Below, one piece after another: positions 34,701 to 45,900 of a DNA stretch of 64,000 bases. Source of the DNA: Perca fluviatilis (taxonomy: Eukaryota; Chordata; Actinopteri; Perciformes; Percidae); contig NC_053116.1 of NCBI RefSeq assembly GCF_010015445.1, positions 40,693,095 to 40,757,094 of the forward strand, given 5' to 3'. Below the pieces are notes generated by a model. The model made no database searches. It worked only from the letters and a program-made list of their open reading frames with translations, and was not told the DNA's origin. The translations under genes were made by a program, and so were the position numbers. Each line of letters begins with the position of its first letter. Position 1 is the stretch's first letter.

Positions 34701-36202
34701 GGGCCACCGGAGGAGTTTTGGGACCTTTTGTCAAAACAGACTTGACCCTCCTTTCACTGACAATACATTTTGTGTGACCCTCCAAAATGCTTAGGAAAAG
34801 AGGCATGACCCTCCCCAGCATTTCATTAATTCTTTCTATACTGGTTTACGCTTGGTAAAGACATACAGATGCCCATTGTTTACATCTATGAGATACACTG
34901 CTTAACCTCTGCTTTCTCATCTGACGCATCACACTCCTCTGTTATGGTATGGGGGACATTTCGGTAGAGTTACTCACCAACATTGTTATGGTGTGGGGGC
35001 CATTTCAGTAGATTTGCTCACAAAAATTGTTGGGGAAACACAATAAACATGGAAACTAAATGCAAACATACTGCATTACTTCAAATACTAAGTTACTCCT
35101 TTAGTAAACGAGTATTCACATGAAATAAAACCATAAAACCTTGAGACCATTCAGCAAAGCACACTGGGTAATAATCAATCGCGGTACGGCTGTCTTGGAA
35201 CACAATAGTCAGATGGTCGCGGAATAATTCAACTAAAATGTAAAGGTGAACACTCCGTGTTCGACCTACAATCTGTTGAGATGGCTCTCAAAACGCAGCG
35301 CCATCCCAGTATAAAACTTGAAAACATGTTTAAAAAAAAAATAAAAAATAAAAAAAATAATCTGTATTTTGCCGTGATCCAATTACACGAAAAAAAGTAA
35401 TCCACAGCAATCAGTAGATCCACAAAAAAATGTCACGGTGTATCCAGCAAGGCCTATACAAGCGTCACATTCACCAGCCAGCTCCAAACAGATGAACGAG
35501 GCCTCTCCACTTCGCCGTTTAAACAAAGTGGAATAAAAGTCCAAATATACACAAAACGCGCCATCTAGCTGACAACTAATTTGTATACATTGCATTTAGG
35601 AAACCTTTATGGCAACATTGGCATGGCAAGATGTCCAGTGCAACAGTAATTCGTTTTTTACGTCCTGCTGCTCCAATCGTCAGCCATGTAATATTTTTTT
35701 ACTGAAGCAGTATATGAAATGGAAAAACGTAATAATTTTTTTAAACCATGCAATTACTCGTTTCAGCCATCAGGGGGCCAGTGCTCCTCTTGCCCCTAGC
35801 AGACTCCACATATGTGGTCAGACCCATCTGCTAGGGTGCTGATGGGGGGGGGCCGAGACTGAGAGCTACATGTAAAAATATGCACCAAACAAGCCTCTTT
35901 GAAATGTTGCTCTTTTCATGAATACCAAAGTTGGGTGACCCAGAGTAAAAAATGTTGGACGACCCTCCCCCCAGCAAAGAATAAAAAGACATGACCCTCC
36001 ACTATTTTCCTCCGTTGGTCCATTCCATAAATACCGAACGGTCCCTAAGATAGGTTTTGTGTCTCAGCTGAAACAGAAGCTGAGGGCCCAGGTGCTGGAC
36101 GACAACATCAAACTGAGCTGGAGGAAGCAGGCCGATGGAAAAGTCTTCCACAAGGAAGACAAGAAGACCAACAAGAGGAGGAGGAAGAGGGAGGAGCTGT
36201 AA
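28521..36202 (+). CDS. CTL-2: secreted tandem C-type lectin, six exons, 337 aa
   Basis: Join 28521-28557, 29436-29626, 30093-30306, 32351-32689, 34533-34630, 36068-36202; all junctions are GT-AG and in phase, with no internal stop. Signal peptide MDKLLLLIMAASG, lectin domain 1 (about 24-147), domain 2 (about 149-260), basic tail to 337. All eight core cysteines are present. Domain 1 carries QPN with WYD; domain 2 carries QPD with WED. This is the copy with the least damage: canonical donors and acceptors and a complete tail ending KREEL. Intron 5 is 1,437 bp instead of about 70 because of an inserted element. A secreted immune-type lectin role is inferred from family; sugar specificity is not known. 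AATAAA at 36,374. Confidence 0.92.
29436..29626 (+). CDS. CTL-2 exon 2 (first half of lectin domain 1)
   Basis: Acceptor CCCTACAG, donor GTGAGT. Encodes GLSAVSSAAGLQYYFVYDRK then YCRKKHTDLVTV. One codon longer than CTL-1. Confidence 0.93.
30093..30306 (+). CDS. CTL-2 exon 3 (second half of lectin domain 1)
   Basis: Acceptor TTGCTTTCAG, donor GTGAGA. Encodes RAWIGLHADNWRWSL, GQPN, KACTGM, WYDYDC and YSVCADIK. The loop cysteines (30,225-30,227 and the codon in DYDC) are intact, unlike CTL-3. Confidence 0.93.
30551..30622. repeat. (GT)n microsatellite, CTL-2 intron 3
   Basis: About 36 GT units, 245 bp after exon 3. Confidence 0.97.
30641..31152. mobile_element. Palindromic MITE (TGGTAACACTTTACGG ends)
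   Basis: Terminal inverted repeats starting TGGTAACACTTTACGGTAAG are identical for about 34 bp at both ends, and the symmetry continues imperfectly inward (GGAATTGACG/TCAATTCCTG). It contains an (ATT)n run at 30,844-30,886. No coding capacity; target duplication unclear. Confidence 0.82.
31711..31750. repeat. (GT)n microsatellite
   Basis: 20 GT units in CTL-2 intron 3. Confidence 0.95.
32351..32689 (+). CDS. CTL-2 exon 4 (complete lectin domain 2)
   Basis: Acceptor CATTTTCAG, donor GTGAGC. Encodes GSNVTFVIVPTYMTW, SYCRAHYTDLASV, VWIGLFRDSM, RQPDNNNGNETC, WEDWPC and ERAFICYGP. Confidence 0.93.
33450..33590 (+). repeat. Dispersed repeat fragment, inverted relative of 16,290-16,450
   Basis: Reads GCACATTTTACATTTTTATA and GTGTGCATTGTCCCTGTTAA, the complement of the CTL-1 intron 4 copy. 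Confidence 0.55.
33748..34075 (+). mobile_element. LTR fragment in CTL-2 intron 4
   Basis: Starts TGTCATGTCTGCCCCGC and shares CTTCCTGTTTTATTTTGAAA and the 'cacctgtcccctt' style text with the minus-strand fragment at 46,248-46,447. T/C-rich, no coding sequence. The right end is uncertain. Confidence 0.55.
34533..34630 (+). CDS. CTL-2 exon 5 (C-terminal tail, part 1)
   Basis: Acceptor TTTTTACAAAG, donor GTAAAT. Encodes VVSLSKKVMKVKFENKK and the NLDLNDPAVMEAMLKQ segment, identical to CTL-1 apart from T to L. Confidence 0.92.
34677..36045. mobile_element. Harbinger-like non-autonomous element in CTL-2 intron 5
   Basis: Ends GGGACTGTTTGTTATTTAT and, inverted, GGGACCGTTCGGTATTTAT. A TAA duplication lies on both sides (34,674-34,676 and 36,046-36,048). 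Removing the 1,369-bp element plus one TAA leaves a 65-bp intron, the size of intron 5 in CTL-1 and CTL-3. No transposase is recognised. Assignment to PIF/Harbinger rests only on the 3-bp TAA duplication and is tentative. Confidence 0.8.
36068..36202 (+). CDS. CTL-2 exon 6 (C-terminal tail, stop)
   Basis: Acceptor GTGTCTCAG lies 22 bp after the inserted element. Encodes LKQKLRAQVLDDNIKLSWRK then KKTNKRRRKREEL-stop. G to V compared with the other copies. Confidence 0.92.
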   Translation: MKQKLRAQVLDDNIKLSWRKQADGKVFHKEDKKTNKRRRKREEL

Positions 36203-37134
36203 TGTTGAGTTGCTGCATCTGCTTTCATCAGAGAAAAGTCTGGTTCTTTGCAAGCAGAAATACTAAATACAGTATATTCACAGCTTCTAGCTTCTCAAAC
36301 ATGAAGATTTGATGCTTTTCTTTGTTATATTTGGTGATAAACTTAATATATTTGGGCTTCAGACTGTTGTTCGAATAAAACAAGACTTTAGTATTTATCT
36401 GATTTATCGTCTGTGGGGAAATATAACCGACATGTTTTACTGATTAACTGATTCTTCTTTAAAATCTATTTTAATGATAAAATGTCTTTCTTTGTTTGAG
36501 AGTAAAGGGTTTTTCACACGGGGAGCGACCCTTGGCCTGCGTAGTCGGGTCATGTGAAGGACAACGCTCCGCGAGTAAAAGCCAGGCGATCAATGTGTGG
36601 TAACCATGGCGATACTGTATCCCTACCGTACAACTGGATGAAATCAGCTGACTGTGGTTTCATATCTACCTAATCACTGGCAAATTTATAACGCATAGTC
36701 GTAATCTTAGTCTTTCCTAACCACAGACAGTTATTGTTGATAGCTGAAGTTGGCTACATAAGCATAGTTAGCTACATTAGCATAGTCATGATTACGGATG
36801 ACTTGTGCCGATGCTCTAACAAGCAGATTCTCCGCTGTCTCTTTTCTGATAACAGTTTAGAAAACACTTTTATATTTTAGTAAACTCACAAACAGAACAA
36901 TCTCTTGTTAATTGATTTGTGCGTCGCTCGCATAGAGAAAAGTTCAACACAGTTCAACTCTTGCAGCAAAATTAACAAAATTTGTGTAAGTGCTCGTTGC
37001 AAAAGAGCTGCGTTAGTCATTGAGGAAGTGGTTAAAAGTACTCCGGTTACCTCTGATGCACAGAAAGTTAAGATTAAAAAATAGTTTAGGCTTTTATGGC
37101 ATAGCGGTGCATTGTTTGAAGATTGTGAGAACTG

Positions 37135-37195
<61 letters not shown>

Positions 37196-37990
37196 GTTGT
37201 GGGTGTGTGTACCATTTCTGTATAAGAAACAAGACGACCCTGGTGAGGGATAGGATAAAAGCTTGAGGGAGAGAACAGATCGGAGCTCATAATTCGAGGA
37301 CAACTCGCTGGACCAGCTCTGACTTGATGTCTGTTGCCAGGGAAACTTAGTCTCTGTTTGTGAACCCACAGCTGTGTTGTATCTCTTATGCTGGACTCAG
37401 TAAACTTTGCTTAACTGAACTCTTGGTCTCAGATTGATCCTTGTGTTCTGGTAAACTTATGTCCAATGAAAGAAGGCGTGATAATTAATAAACTAAAAGT
37501 CAGATTTGACAGGACTTGGGGCCTCATTTAGACAAATTCCTTACAGCGTGTGACAAGCGCGACAGTGTCACGGGGTTGCACCCTCTTGTCGCGTCACCTG
37601 TCAAACTGCCCCCTGCCCCACATTGCCTCTCATTGAAATGAATTACGAGGCGAGACAATCGCTCCCCTTGTGGAAAGGCCTTAAAAATGTGCCTCATTGT
37701 GATGAGTCAGAATATCTTTAAATGAGTGATATAACAGATAATCATGTGAATATATTAGTGTTGTGCTGTCACCTTCAGGGATATATAAAATAAACACACA
37801 CAATCTGAAGATGTTTTTACAGTTTTCAGTCGTGATCCGCAGAATTTAACCGATTGTTTATCAGCTCGGAGGTGGAGATATTGTAACATTCAGAGTTTTA
37901 TTTTAATTTGTTTAAAATCTGGGTAATATTCTGTCAGCAGATTCTGTGTGGCTCTGGTTATTAGAGATGCAAACTTTAAATATTTACCTA
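36203..37990 (+). repeat. CTL-2 3'UTR and 3' flank, shared with 51,287-54,330
   Basis: Colinear with the CTL-3 flank over most of its length, for example 'gaaagttcaacacagttcaa' at 36,938 and 52,841, and AGATTGATCCTTGTGTTCTG at 37,431 and 53,305. A GT microsatellite at 37,137-37,194 sits where CTL-3 has unique sequence. No gene inside. Confidence 0.85.
37137..37194. repeat. (GT)n microsatellite
   Basis: 29 GT units. Confidence 0.97.
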
Positions 37991-38009
37991 AAACTTGATG
38001 TGACTGTAA

Positions 38010-38190
38010 ATCTTCCAGACAGAAAAACTAAATATATTCACAGCTTCTCAAACAGGAAGATTTGATGCTTTTCTTTTTTATATTTGATCATAAACTTAAT
38101 ATTATTTGTTGATAAAACAAGACTTTAGTATTTATCTGATTTATCGTCTGTGAGGAAATATAACCGACATGTTTTACTGATTTCTGATAT
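38010..38190 (+). repeat. Orphan lectin 3'UTR copy (second)
   Basis: Closely repeats the CTL-2 3'UTR at 36,260-36,450 (GGAAGATTTGATGCTTTTCT, AACAAGACTTTAGTATTTAT) without any exon 6 in front. Counterpart at 54,390-54,560. Confidence 0.85.
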
Positions 38191-39039
38191 TTTATGTTTA
38201 TGGTTTTCAGGTTGTGGTGAGATGTTTTAACATTATTTCATTTGTTTAAAATATAAATTATCTTTAGTTTTGAATATTTAAAATCTACTTTCATCACACT
38301 AGTGCTGCGTTCCAGGTAAGCCGTAACTCGTGTTTTCACAACCTTCTCTTTGATATCAAAATACACATCAATATTTGTACAATACAAAGACATAAAACGT
38401 TTGTTTAAAGAAGCCCTGGGTTTGGATTCAATGTAAGGGATTCCCTCTGCCATTTTCAATTCACGTTCAACATTCACAAGTTCCCTGGAGCGGCAGTCAA
38501 ACCAGTAACTTACTCCCCGTGAACTGGTACCAGATGGTTGTTTTCCCAGTTACAGTTTTTGACGTCATACAAACATAAACAACAATGGCGCCCCCTGTTG
38601 ACAGATGCGGTGATTAACGGTGAGAAATAGAAATAAATAGACATAAATAGGCAACGTAAAGTAATTTGGCACATTGTAATCAAAACAATGCACATACGAT
38701 TGTGTACTACTACAGGTTATGTTTATTAAATGAAGCCCAAACTATGTCGCCAACTACAAATCGCTAGTATTAGCTAGCGCTAGCTAAACGTTGACGTTAG
38801 GTAGCCTAACCTGAACCTTGCCAACAGCACAATGTTTAGCTAGCCAGCTTGTGACTTTGCCTGGAACACTACCAAGTCGTGAGTCGTGACTTGAAGTCTT
38901 AACTTAAGAGCTAAAAATGTTGTCTGTAACGCAGCATAAGTCTCTTTCTTCATGTGAGAGTAATATTATAAAGTGATTATATGTATGATTTTTGTTCTGT
39001 CTCCTTATTAGAGATGCAAACTTTAAACATTTACCTAAA
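38191..39039. other. Duplicated flank without a gene
   Basis: Colinear with 54,570-55,360, including the ACAACAATGGCG and CTAGCGCTAGCTAA text. The latter unit has extra copies of a short GTTAGGTAGCC-type repeat. No gene seen. Confidence 0.7.
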
Positions 39040-39245
39040 CTTAGTCATGAGACTTGTTCTGTGTCTGTAACATCTTCTAAACTAAAATACTAAATATTTA
39101 CAGCTTCCAGCTTCTTCAAGATGAACATTTGAGGATTTTTATTTGTCACATATATATTTAAGTTAGAAATAAGTTTTTTAAGGGTGAATTTGAATGCAAA
39201 TTGTTTTGTTCTTATGAATTTAATAAAGCTGTGAAAATGATGAAC
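39040..39245 (+). repeat. Orphan lectin 3'UTR-like copy (third, degenerate)
   Basis: Matches 1-230 and 55,365-55,520, and more distantly the lectin 3'UTR (TATTTACAGCTTCCAGCTTC, TTTATTTGTCA). Confidence 0.75.
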
Positions 39246-39412
39246 TAACAAAAAGAGTTTGAATCTTTTCTTTAACTATTTAAAACATGAGTTGGTGGTC
39301 AGCAGCATGACTCAGCATTTTCTGTTTCTATTCTTTGTTTTCTTGCATTGAACAAAAAGAAACAGAAACATTCTTTAATTCAGAGAAACATAAAGTGTCA
39401 AACACATGATGA

Positions 39413-39699
39413 CTTTGTCTCTTACCTGTATTCTGTTACCAGGTGTGTCTCTAGGATGTGTGATGGTGTTATTCCTGTCTCTTACCTGTATTCTGTTACC
39501 AGGTGTGTCTCTAGGATGTGTGATGGTGTTATTCCTGTCTCTTACCTGTATTCTGTTACCAGGTGTGTCTCTAGGATGTGTGATGGTGTTATTCCTGTCT
39601 CTTACCTGTATTCTGTTACCAGGTGTGTCTCTAGGATGTGTGATGGTGTTATTCCTGTCTCTTACCTGTATTCTGTTACCAGGTGTGTCTCTAGGATGT
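39413..39699. repeat. 60-bp minisatellite, perfect units
   Basis: Four complete units and a partial fifth, without a single difference (CTTACCTGTATTCTGTTACC at 39,421, 39,481, 39,541, 39,601 and 39,661). The 60-bp period keeps frames open, so the predicted 136-aa and 98-aa proteins are artefacts. The CTL-1 flank (21,541-21,555) has only the beginning of one unit. Confidence 0.97.
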
Positions 39700-40254
39700 T
39701 AGCACAGATCTTGCCAGCAGAGGGCTCTCTCCCTCTCTACATTATACCGGGGCAGTGATTCCCAACCATGGGAAGATAGGGACAGATTGTAGAGTAGCTC
39801 AACTCATTCACAGTTGTTCTCAGTCACTTTGGTACATTTCTCGACTCACTTGTGCACAAGATAAAAGCAAGTTATCATTGTTTTGGTCAAATTGCAATAG
39901 CTTTTGTACATGTACATGTAAATCCCATCTTTCACTACTTTCAAAGTGGTTTGTTATTATTGTTTGACTGCCACAGAGGAGCAGCAGAATATCCGCGGCC
40001 AGGAATATCGTGTGCACTCTAAAATAGTTGATAGACGGATATAAACTTCCAGTGAGCAGGTATCTCGGTCTGCAGCTCTTGGTCAAAATAAAAATGAATA
40101 ACTCGGCTGTTTTCATATCAGATTACAGATGCTTGCATGAGTTTGGTTAATGATGAAAGGGAAGAAGTCTACATGATTAGTAGTGAATACAGTTTAAATA
40201 TTATCACATTAAATGTTCTTCTTGAATCTCTTTTATATCCAAACTAAATAAACT
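39700..40254. other. Unassigned intergenic sequence
   Basis: No gene or clear repeat boundary recognised. Confidence 0.4.
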
Positions 40255-40835
40255 GGTGTTGGAACTGATATTTCAGAAATGTAATCCAATCAGAACCTTG
40301 AGAATCTGAATACATTTAAGAATCACTGGCGATACCCAGCCCTAATATTTTCATATTGCATTTGACCATTAAGCACGGTTTTTCTTCTTCTTTTCTTTAA
40401 ACTATGAAGGTCATGGTGAAGGCCACATATTTTTAAAAAGACAATCTGTCCCAGGTGAACATGAGATGAGGGGGGGCTCAACACTGAAGCTACTTCCAGA
40501 GGTAGAGACCTGCTTCCTCACGCTGCACCACCTACTTCATCTCTTGCTGGTAGTACCTTCACTGCAGTCTGAATGAAGGACTTTAACTTGTAGTGGAGTA
40601 TTAACACAGTGTGTGTTAGTACTTTTACTGCATTAAAGGATGTGTATTTCTCTCAGGTGTGTTTCTGTGTTACCTGACAGCAGCCATCTCCTCCTCAGTG
40701 AAAAAACAGCGCCACGCACACGGGAGCGCGCATGGAGAGACACGAGGAGACCCGGGAGCGAGCCACGGGCCAACACGGTTACACAAAACACAGAAAACAC
40801 ACAAAGAAGTGAAGGAAACACACTTGTGTACAGTC
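40255..40835 (+). repeat. Duplication-unit block shared with 22,680-23,220
   Basis: Colinear match described at the partner; here it contains an extra 'ggtgaacatgagatgagggg' segment and lacks the GACGTCACACCGC segment. Confidence 0.75.
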
Positions 40836-40849
40836 TTTCGCAAAGCTCC

Positions 40850-41420
40850 CAGGTGTTTATGTGGCCGCCAATTTTTGTGAGTTTTCGTATATATTGAGGC
40901 CGTCAAAAATGTGCCCAAGGACTAAAACCCATTAGGGGGCGCTATAGAGCAACCGTACCACTCCCAAGCCTAAATGTGAATTCAGATGAAAGAGTTTACT
41001 ATTTTTCACATGGCTGCAAAAGTTTGAGAGTTTTCGTGCATCCTAAAGTCCTCAAAACAAGTGTTCATAAAATGAAGATTTTTTCACAAAAACCAAGATT
41101 TCGGAAATGTTTGAATTTTGTAATTTTTTCTAAAAATAGCACCATGGCCTTCAAGATGAGACCTAAGTTCCCTCAAAAGTTGGTATATTAAGTTATTACT
41201 TTTGACGGAATTAAGGAGCACGTTAGGGGGCGCTATGGAGCCCCCTGGCAACACCTGAGCCCAGTTACTACAGAACTTTGCAATTTTCACCAGTTGTGAC
41301 GTGTGCATTCTAAAGCCCTCAAAAATGCGACGAAGGACTCGGAAAAATAATAATAATCTGACCAAAAACAATAGGTTCCTTCGCACGAAAGTGCAAGGTC
41401 CCAACGTGCTTGGGCCCTAA
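40850..41420 (+). mobile_element. Repeat ending in GCTTGGGCCCTAA
   Basis: Contains two GGGGGCGCTATGGAG-type motifs and ends with TTGGGCCCTAA, the same kind of end as the 55,567-57,714 element. 5' end not defined. Confidence 0.55.
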
Positions 41421-41825
41421 ATATACTATAGTTATGCCAAAAGTGTACCCGGGGTCTGTGAAAGGACAGGCCAGGCGGCGAGGCAGCAACCCACGCAGCA
41501 CCAGCCGCTGTCACTGAGCTCATGAACTCAGACACACAGTCAATCACATCAATTTTCGTAAAATGGCACATATTTGACCTTTACATAGTTGATTTCTCAC
41601 ATAAAAAATTCTCATAAGTGAATTTAGTAATGAAATAATAGACGAACAACCAATTGCTCAACCAATCAGTGCGCATCTCATGTAAATATTTATGAGCAGG
41701 CCATATTCGGAAAAAAAACTCTTGTTTCAATCCAGGCCCATTTAACAGGGTAGCATCAGGACCCATAGAACAGCACCAGGGCCATTTTCAGCCCAACCAA
41801 TATTACATAGCCTATTAGGAGACCT

Positions 41826-42555
41826 TAAAGCGATGGTTCGGAGTAATTTCACCCTAGGGTCCTTTGCACCATGACCTCGAGCTGAACACCCCCCCAGAAG
41901 CTTTTTTCACCTGGGTCTAACATTGGGAGAGTTAGCTAGAGTAGCGTTATCAGCTGAATAGCTTAGCGCAGGGGCAAATGGACCCACGTTTGTATCTATC
42001 TTATATCGTAAACGACCCCACTAATAATGCCCGAAATGATACCAAACGTCTACAAGTAGTACAAAAAGGTTATGCTCTCATAAAACGATGGATTGGAAAG
42101 TTTGTAAGTACACCAGAACTTTATGAACACTTGCCTGCTCTCTTCAGCTCTCTGTTGCTGCTGCTGCTGCTGCTGCTACCTGCAGTTAGACGAGTGCTTA
42201 GGGACCGTCTACAAATTACTACACCGAAAAGAGATACAACAAAAATATGTATTAATTTAATGATTAAATAAGGTAATGTCTCCAAACTTAACTCAATTAT
42301 TACTTGTCTCCTGCTAATTATACTACAGCGCTTACTTTAAAAAAAAAGTTAAATTAATAAATATTTTTGTTGCATCTCTTTTTCGGTGTTGTAATTTGTA
42401 GACGGTCCCTAAGCACTCGTCTTACAGCAGCAACAACAACAGCAGAGAGCAGAAGCCAGCAGGCAAGTGTTATTTACATAAACTTCGTTTAACTCCGGTA
42501 CATTCACAAAAAGACCTTAAGTTGCATTTTGGCGAGTGTTGCACTTTAAGACACT
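41826..42555. mobile_element. MITE with an internal hairpin
   Basis: Left end TTAAAGCGATGGTTCGGAG and right end TTTTGGCGAGTGTTGCACTT belong to the type seen at 15,395-16,060. Inside, 42,140-42,265 and 42,345-42,450 are reverse complements (GACGGTCCCTAAGCACTCGT), one arm carrying a (CTG)7 run. No coding capacity. Confidence 0.65.
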
Positions 42556-42876
42556 TTGCCAGGCTGCTATTGCAAATAAGAATCTGTTCTTTATGACTTG
42601 CCTGGGTTAATAAAGGTTAAATTGAAATAAAAAAACATATTTGTTTATGGCTGCAGGCCAACAAATGGCATCAAACATGTTTTAGAAAAAGAGGAACCTT
42701 TTCTTTTCTCTATTGTGTCTGTTATTTGCCTAACATGTAAATAGTTGTTACCTGTGAAAAATGTCCTGGCAGCCAAACAGTACGGAGGTGTTGTTCACTG
42801 TTCATGTGGAACAATGAGTTATATGAGCAGCGGTCTGTCTGGAGTCACACAGTGAGGAGGACGGAGAGCAGACAAG

Positions 42877-42913
42877 ATGGACAAACTGCTTCTGCTCATC
42901 ATGGCTGCATCAG
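42877..42913 (+). CDS. CTL-3 exon 1 (signal peptide)
   Basis: Identical to CTL-2 exon 1, including the 5'UTR phrase CACACAGTGAGGAGGACGGA. Donor GTGAGT. Confidence 0.9.
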
Positions 42914-45900
42914 GTGAGTGTTTAATATGTTTTATAAATGTTTATAGTCTTTTTTTACACATCTATATATCCTTTTGGCTACAGAACTCTTATCACATTT
43001 TATTCATTTATTTGCAAATCAAATCCACAAATAAATGAAGTACAGCACAGTTAATCATTAGTTACGTTATGAGCTCCTTCTTGTGAAATAATTCTTGTCA
43101 CAACACAGCAGAGGGCTCGGCCCAGTTAACTTTAAAAGAGACAAAAAAAAAAAAAAAAAAAAAAAAAAACCAAAAAAAAAAAACTATTGCGTAATAAAAA
43201 AAATAAACTATTTAAATATACTATATTACTTTTGTAATTATAACTTTATTCATCTTACAGCGGTTTGTTCTTTATATTCTTCTTCTACTGTGTGTGTGTG
43301 TGTATATATATTTATTTTTTTATGTTGTCATTAAGCTTCATATTTTCATTGTATTCCTTATATATTCTTATGTATATAATATATTTGTGTGAATGCTGAT
43401 TCAGCACCATTCACCGTATTGTCATCATTTGCTGAGTCATGCATACTCAAGTCTTATTTTACAGATTCATACTCAATTTAAACCTTAAAGAGCCCCAATT
43501 ATAATATTTTTCAGCATCATATTTGTTGTGTTGGGGTCTACTAGAAAAGGCTTACATGTTTTGATGTTTCAACAACTTATAATGTTTCCCATTCTGCCCT
43601 TCACTTGAAACACTCTGAGCACTTGGCCCGCCTTCCTGAAAAGCCCAGTCTGCTCTGATTGGTCAGCTGGCCCACTCTGTTGTGATTGGTCAACCAAATT
43701 AAAACAAGCCACTGGGCGGGCTGTGCCTGCTCAGGCAGCACCTATGGGCAGTAGGGGTTGCATGACTTCAGATCTTTTAAAGTCGACTCTGATGTGATGA
43801 AAGTCAAGTCGCTGTCAACTAGTGGACGATGAGGTCATTGACAGGAATCAGGAGGGAGGATGGGAAGACTGTGGGATCCTCACACTAAGCTAACATTATG
43901 TTGTTAGGTGTCAGGATCCCACAGTCTCTCCGTTCTCTCTGCTGATTCTTCACGTCTGTTTCAACTTTTGTCTTCATCAAAGTTCAGTTTTTCGATTCAG
44001 CAGCTTATAAAAACTTAAGTTCTGGGTTCTTGGCCCTGTTGGTAGTGAATATCAGCACACAGCAGCTTTTAGACATGTTCCTGTTTGCTAGCAGACGGAA
44101 TAGAGGAGGAGGAAACCTTCAGGCTATACAAGTCAACGGAGAGCAGATAATTGCCCCCCCAGAGTATGATGCTCCGTCTCTATATACAGTCCAGCCACAT
44201 AGGTTTGGACCCAGTGTTGTCACTGTGTTGAAACTACTCAGGATCATTCTCTAAAGGTTTTGGTCACTTTGTTTTTGGCATTCTTCCAACAAAATGACAT
44301 CAAACATGTTTTTGAAAAAGCGGAACCTTTGCGTTTCGCCTGAAATGTAAATTATTGTGTCTACTGACTCATTTCAGTTGTTCTTTGCTTTTGTCTAAAG
44401 TAAAAAATGTTCACCATTAATGTTTTTTGTGTGAATAAAATTTAAAAAAATGTGAGTTTCAATTTCCACTGCAGCCATGAAAGCTGGTCAGGGGTAAACA
44501 AAGGTGAGAAGGATACGGTTGACCTCCAACCCTAAATGTCATTAGCCTAATAAAATCACAGAAGGAGGGACGGCTTTGCATTCTATATACCTGTATTTCA
44601 TCTCTTTAATATCAACCCTTTTATTGATTTTTTAAGAGGCTGTCGTTGTGTAGCTTAGCCTTTCTAGCATTTTGCAACCTTTTCAATTTATCATCAAGCG
44701 CTTTTGCAGTGAGCTCAACTAACGTTATTGTTTTTTTTAGTTTGTGTTCCAGTAACTACTCACACTACTGGGTTTACTAGCGGCAATTTTACGCACAACT
44801 TCACATCTATTACACAAAAAAATTATATAACACTAAAAGTCGGGAAAAGTCAAAAAAAGCAGAAAAGTGTCTCTTTGAAATATTCCACAACTTTCACTCA
44901 TAGGAAGTTTTATACAACTTGAAATTTTTATTTTTTATTTTATTTTCATATTTTTTGAAATATTGAACAAGGCTGATTGAGATTTCCTAATTTGACCTAT
45001 TTTCCATCTTACGCAACTACTTATTTATCCAAATTCAGTTGAGCATGAGCATCACATATGTTGACTGTCCTACACACTTAAATTGGACCCTTGAGCGCTG
45101 CTATGGAAATATCCCTGAGGCATATAAAGCAGTGTGTAGACCACCCCGACCATAATGTAATTCACCTCCTGCCTAACTATAAAGCTATGCTCAAAAGGAC
45201 GAAAGCAGACATCAAGCAGATACAGATGTGGTCTGAAATAAACAAAGATCAACTCAGGGAATGCTTTGACAACACAAATCTTTCATACAATATTGGAATT
45301 ATTCAACCCAGACTTCAAGAGCTCAAACTGGCTGGAAAGAGGGTGTGTACTATCTGCAGTGATTTTCCTAGCTTTCTTCCTCATTCTTTCAGTACATATT
45401 TGGGTCAGGAGTTTTGGGGGTTATCCCAATATTTTGCTAGCAATTGACACTATCCCGTGAGTTTGTAGCTTAAATGGCCAAACCAAGCAGAAAGGTGAAA
45501 GGTTAAAAAATAAAACTTTCAATGTGTGGAGCGTATACTAGCTCAGTAATCTGAGCACTGACACCCAGACAGCTCAGTCTTCTGAGGAGACTGAGTCATT
45601 GTGAGCATTTCTTAAAAATATAATCTGTGTTATCTGAAAAACTCAGATGGTTGTCAAGAACCGTACCTAGGTACTTAAAAGTTCCCACTCCATAAACTGG
45701 CTCTGTTGTTGTGTCTTGTTTTTTGCAAAAGAGTAACGAAGACTAAAAAGAGTGTTTTTAGTGAAGACATGTCCATGTTGATTTCACATAGCTAAAACAA
45801 ACCTGAATGATTTAAATTAGCTACACATCTGGCATGCCTATTATTGTGGAAATATGCACCACAGCATAGTTTTGCGTCTGAGGTCTCTGTACGACCTCGA

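Noticed and set aside
39348..39758. 136-aa repetitive protein (SYLYSVTRCVSRMCDGVIPV units)
   Set aside because: Product of the perfect 60-bp minisatellite, open in more than one frame.
41978..42271. 97-aa frame with a Leu run
   Set aside because: Lies in a MITE; the Leu run is the (CTG)n arm of its hairpin.
44030..44254. 74-aa frame MALLVVNISTQQLLDMFLFA...
   Set aside because: No recognisable domain, no splice or promoter support, in a repeat-rich intron.
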